Shown here one piece after another: positions 5,140 through 5,675 of a DNA stretch of 5,675 bases. Where the stretch lies: contig JAFGQM010000079.1 in assembly GCA_016935655.1 (NCBI GenBank), positions 1 through 5,675 on the forward strand. The letters run 5' to 3'. The notes below the pieces were generated by a model. That model worked only from the letters and a program-made list of their open reading frames with translations. It searched no databases and was not told where the DNA came from. Source of the DNA: Candidatus Altarchaeota archaeon. Its GTDB lineage: Archaea > Altiarchaeota > Altiarchaeia > JAFGQM01. A program made the translations under genes and the position numbers. Numbering within the stretch: the stretch's first letter is position 1; every line of letters begins with the position of its first letter.

Positions 5140-5675
5140 TCAATCGACATCCTTTTCGCCGAATATCCCCAGTCTCCTGTACAACCTTTCCCTTAAACCC
5201 GCCCTGAGCCTCTTGCCTTCCGTGTCGCCCCAATCTTTCTCTGTAGATATTTCCCTCGTAAGCTCCGTTGGAGGAATCTTGGCTACCTCCGACTCTATAT
5301 GGGAACCCCTCCAGACATCCATGTAGTTAGGATAGAAATGCCTGTGGAGGTCGTGGGGCTCCCTGACCAGACCCATAAGCCTAGCGTGGGTGGCAAGCAT
5401 TTGGGTATCCTGCAAATAAGTGCTAGGGTTGGGTCTCCTCACCAGCGGCTTGAAGGTCTCTGCGTCCAAATACATTATGTTCTCGGGATGCTCCGGTTCC
5501 CGTAAAAGCCTGTCCATACGGACTAGGATATTCCCCCCGTGGGCATCGCCGTGTATGGCCCGCCGCCTGTGAAAATACCCCATGGAACGGCCCAGATGCC
5601 TAAGAAGATGCATTCTTGTTTCTTCATTCATGTTTGCGTAGTCCACCCTATCCAAGCTCAAATAGCCCGGCATCT
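5140..5675 (-). CDS. Kinase-like phosphotransferase, partial (N-lobe beyond right edge)
   Basis: The visible 177 residues hold the C-lobe of a protein-kinase-like fold. The catalytic loop is HGDAHGGN (residues 41-48 from the ATG at 5671-5673) with catalytic D43 and Asn48. The Mg-binding aspartate of the DFG position is probably D70 in MYLDAET. The HGDxHxxN form is typical of aminoglycoside/choline-kinase-like, ABC1-like and lipopolysaccharide-kinase-like families rather than classical Ser/Thr kinases; I cannot choose among them or name the substrate. The glycine-rich loop and the ATP-binding Lys are not visible. Only about 40 residues precede the catalytic loop, so the true start almost surely lies past the right edge and the ATG at 5673 is probably internal. 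The C-terminal part is Arg-rich and charged. The coiled-coil protein gene follows 39 bases downstream. Confidence 0.7.
   Translation of the reverse strand, partial: MPGYLSLDRVDYANMNEETRMHLLRHLGRSMGYFHRRRAIHGDAHGGNILVRMDRLLREPEHPENIMYLDAETFKPLVRRPNPSTYLQDTQMLATHARLMGLVREPHDLHRHFYPNYMDVWRGSHIESEVAKIPPTELTREISTEKDWGDTEGKRLRAGLRERLYRRLGIFGEKDVD

Noticed and set aside
5140..5675. Kinase-like gene as Bud32 or RIO kinase
   Set aside because: Bud32 and RIO proteins carry other loop sequences, and the DAE in place of DFG plus the HGDAHGGN loop do not fit; the family is left open.
1..5675. CRISPR arrays, tRNA/rRNA genes, insertion sequences or attachment sites
   Set aside because: No regularly spaced repeats, cloverleaf-like sequence, transposase motif or flanking direct repeat was found by reading both strands.

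Overview
The window is archaeal. It encodes ribosomal protein eL44 (L44e), an archaeal GINS subunit of the Gins51/Gins15 type and a HerA-type DNA-translocating ATPase. Its gene starts mostly have TATA-like boxes about 25-36 bases upstream of the ATG and no Shine-Dalgarno sequence, as expected for leaderless archaeal transcripts. Frequent AGG/AGA (Arg) and ATA (Ile) codons fit. The Cys-rich module in the secreted protein recalls surface proteins of uncultivated, DPANN-like archaea, but the lineage cannot be fixed from this window.

Left part (1-2690, minus strand): herA is followed 30 bases downstream by a long secreted parallel beta-helix protein of the pectate-lyase-3 type, which runs off the left edge. 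That frame stays open from the ATG at 920 to base 1, so a caller that needs a stop codon would miss it. Two T-runs after herA probably end its transcript.

Middle (2764-4109, minus strand): a compact operon runs gins51, then rpl44e, then a small multi-pass membrane protein. One base separates gins51 and rpl44e, and rpl44e has a strong internal Shine-Dalgarno. The membrane gene overlaps rpl44e by 62 or 92 bases. The operon joins a replisome subunit (the CMG helicase partner) to a ribosomal protein.

At 4110-4148 a 39-base divergent promoter serves gins51 leftward and thioredoxin (4149-4457, plus strand) rightward. Its two TATA boxes interlock almost symmetrically. Downstream of thioredoxin is a short degenerate reading frame, split by a one-base frameshift, that resembles the C-terminal HemN_C/HemW domain. 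It is probably the tail of a decayed gene.

Right part (4729-5675, minus strand): a kinase-like protein, cut by the right edge, is followed after 39 bases by a small basic coiled-coil protein of unknown role. The coiled-coil gene ends in a hairpin plus T-run resembling an intrinsic terminator.

No RNA gene, CRISPR array, insertion sequence or integration site was seen. No gene-free stretch exceeds 300 bases; the longest is 4458-4728, which holds the HemN_C-like remnant and the terminator.
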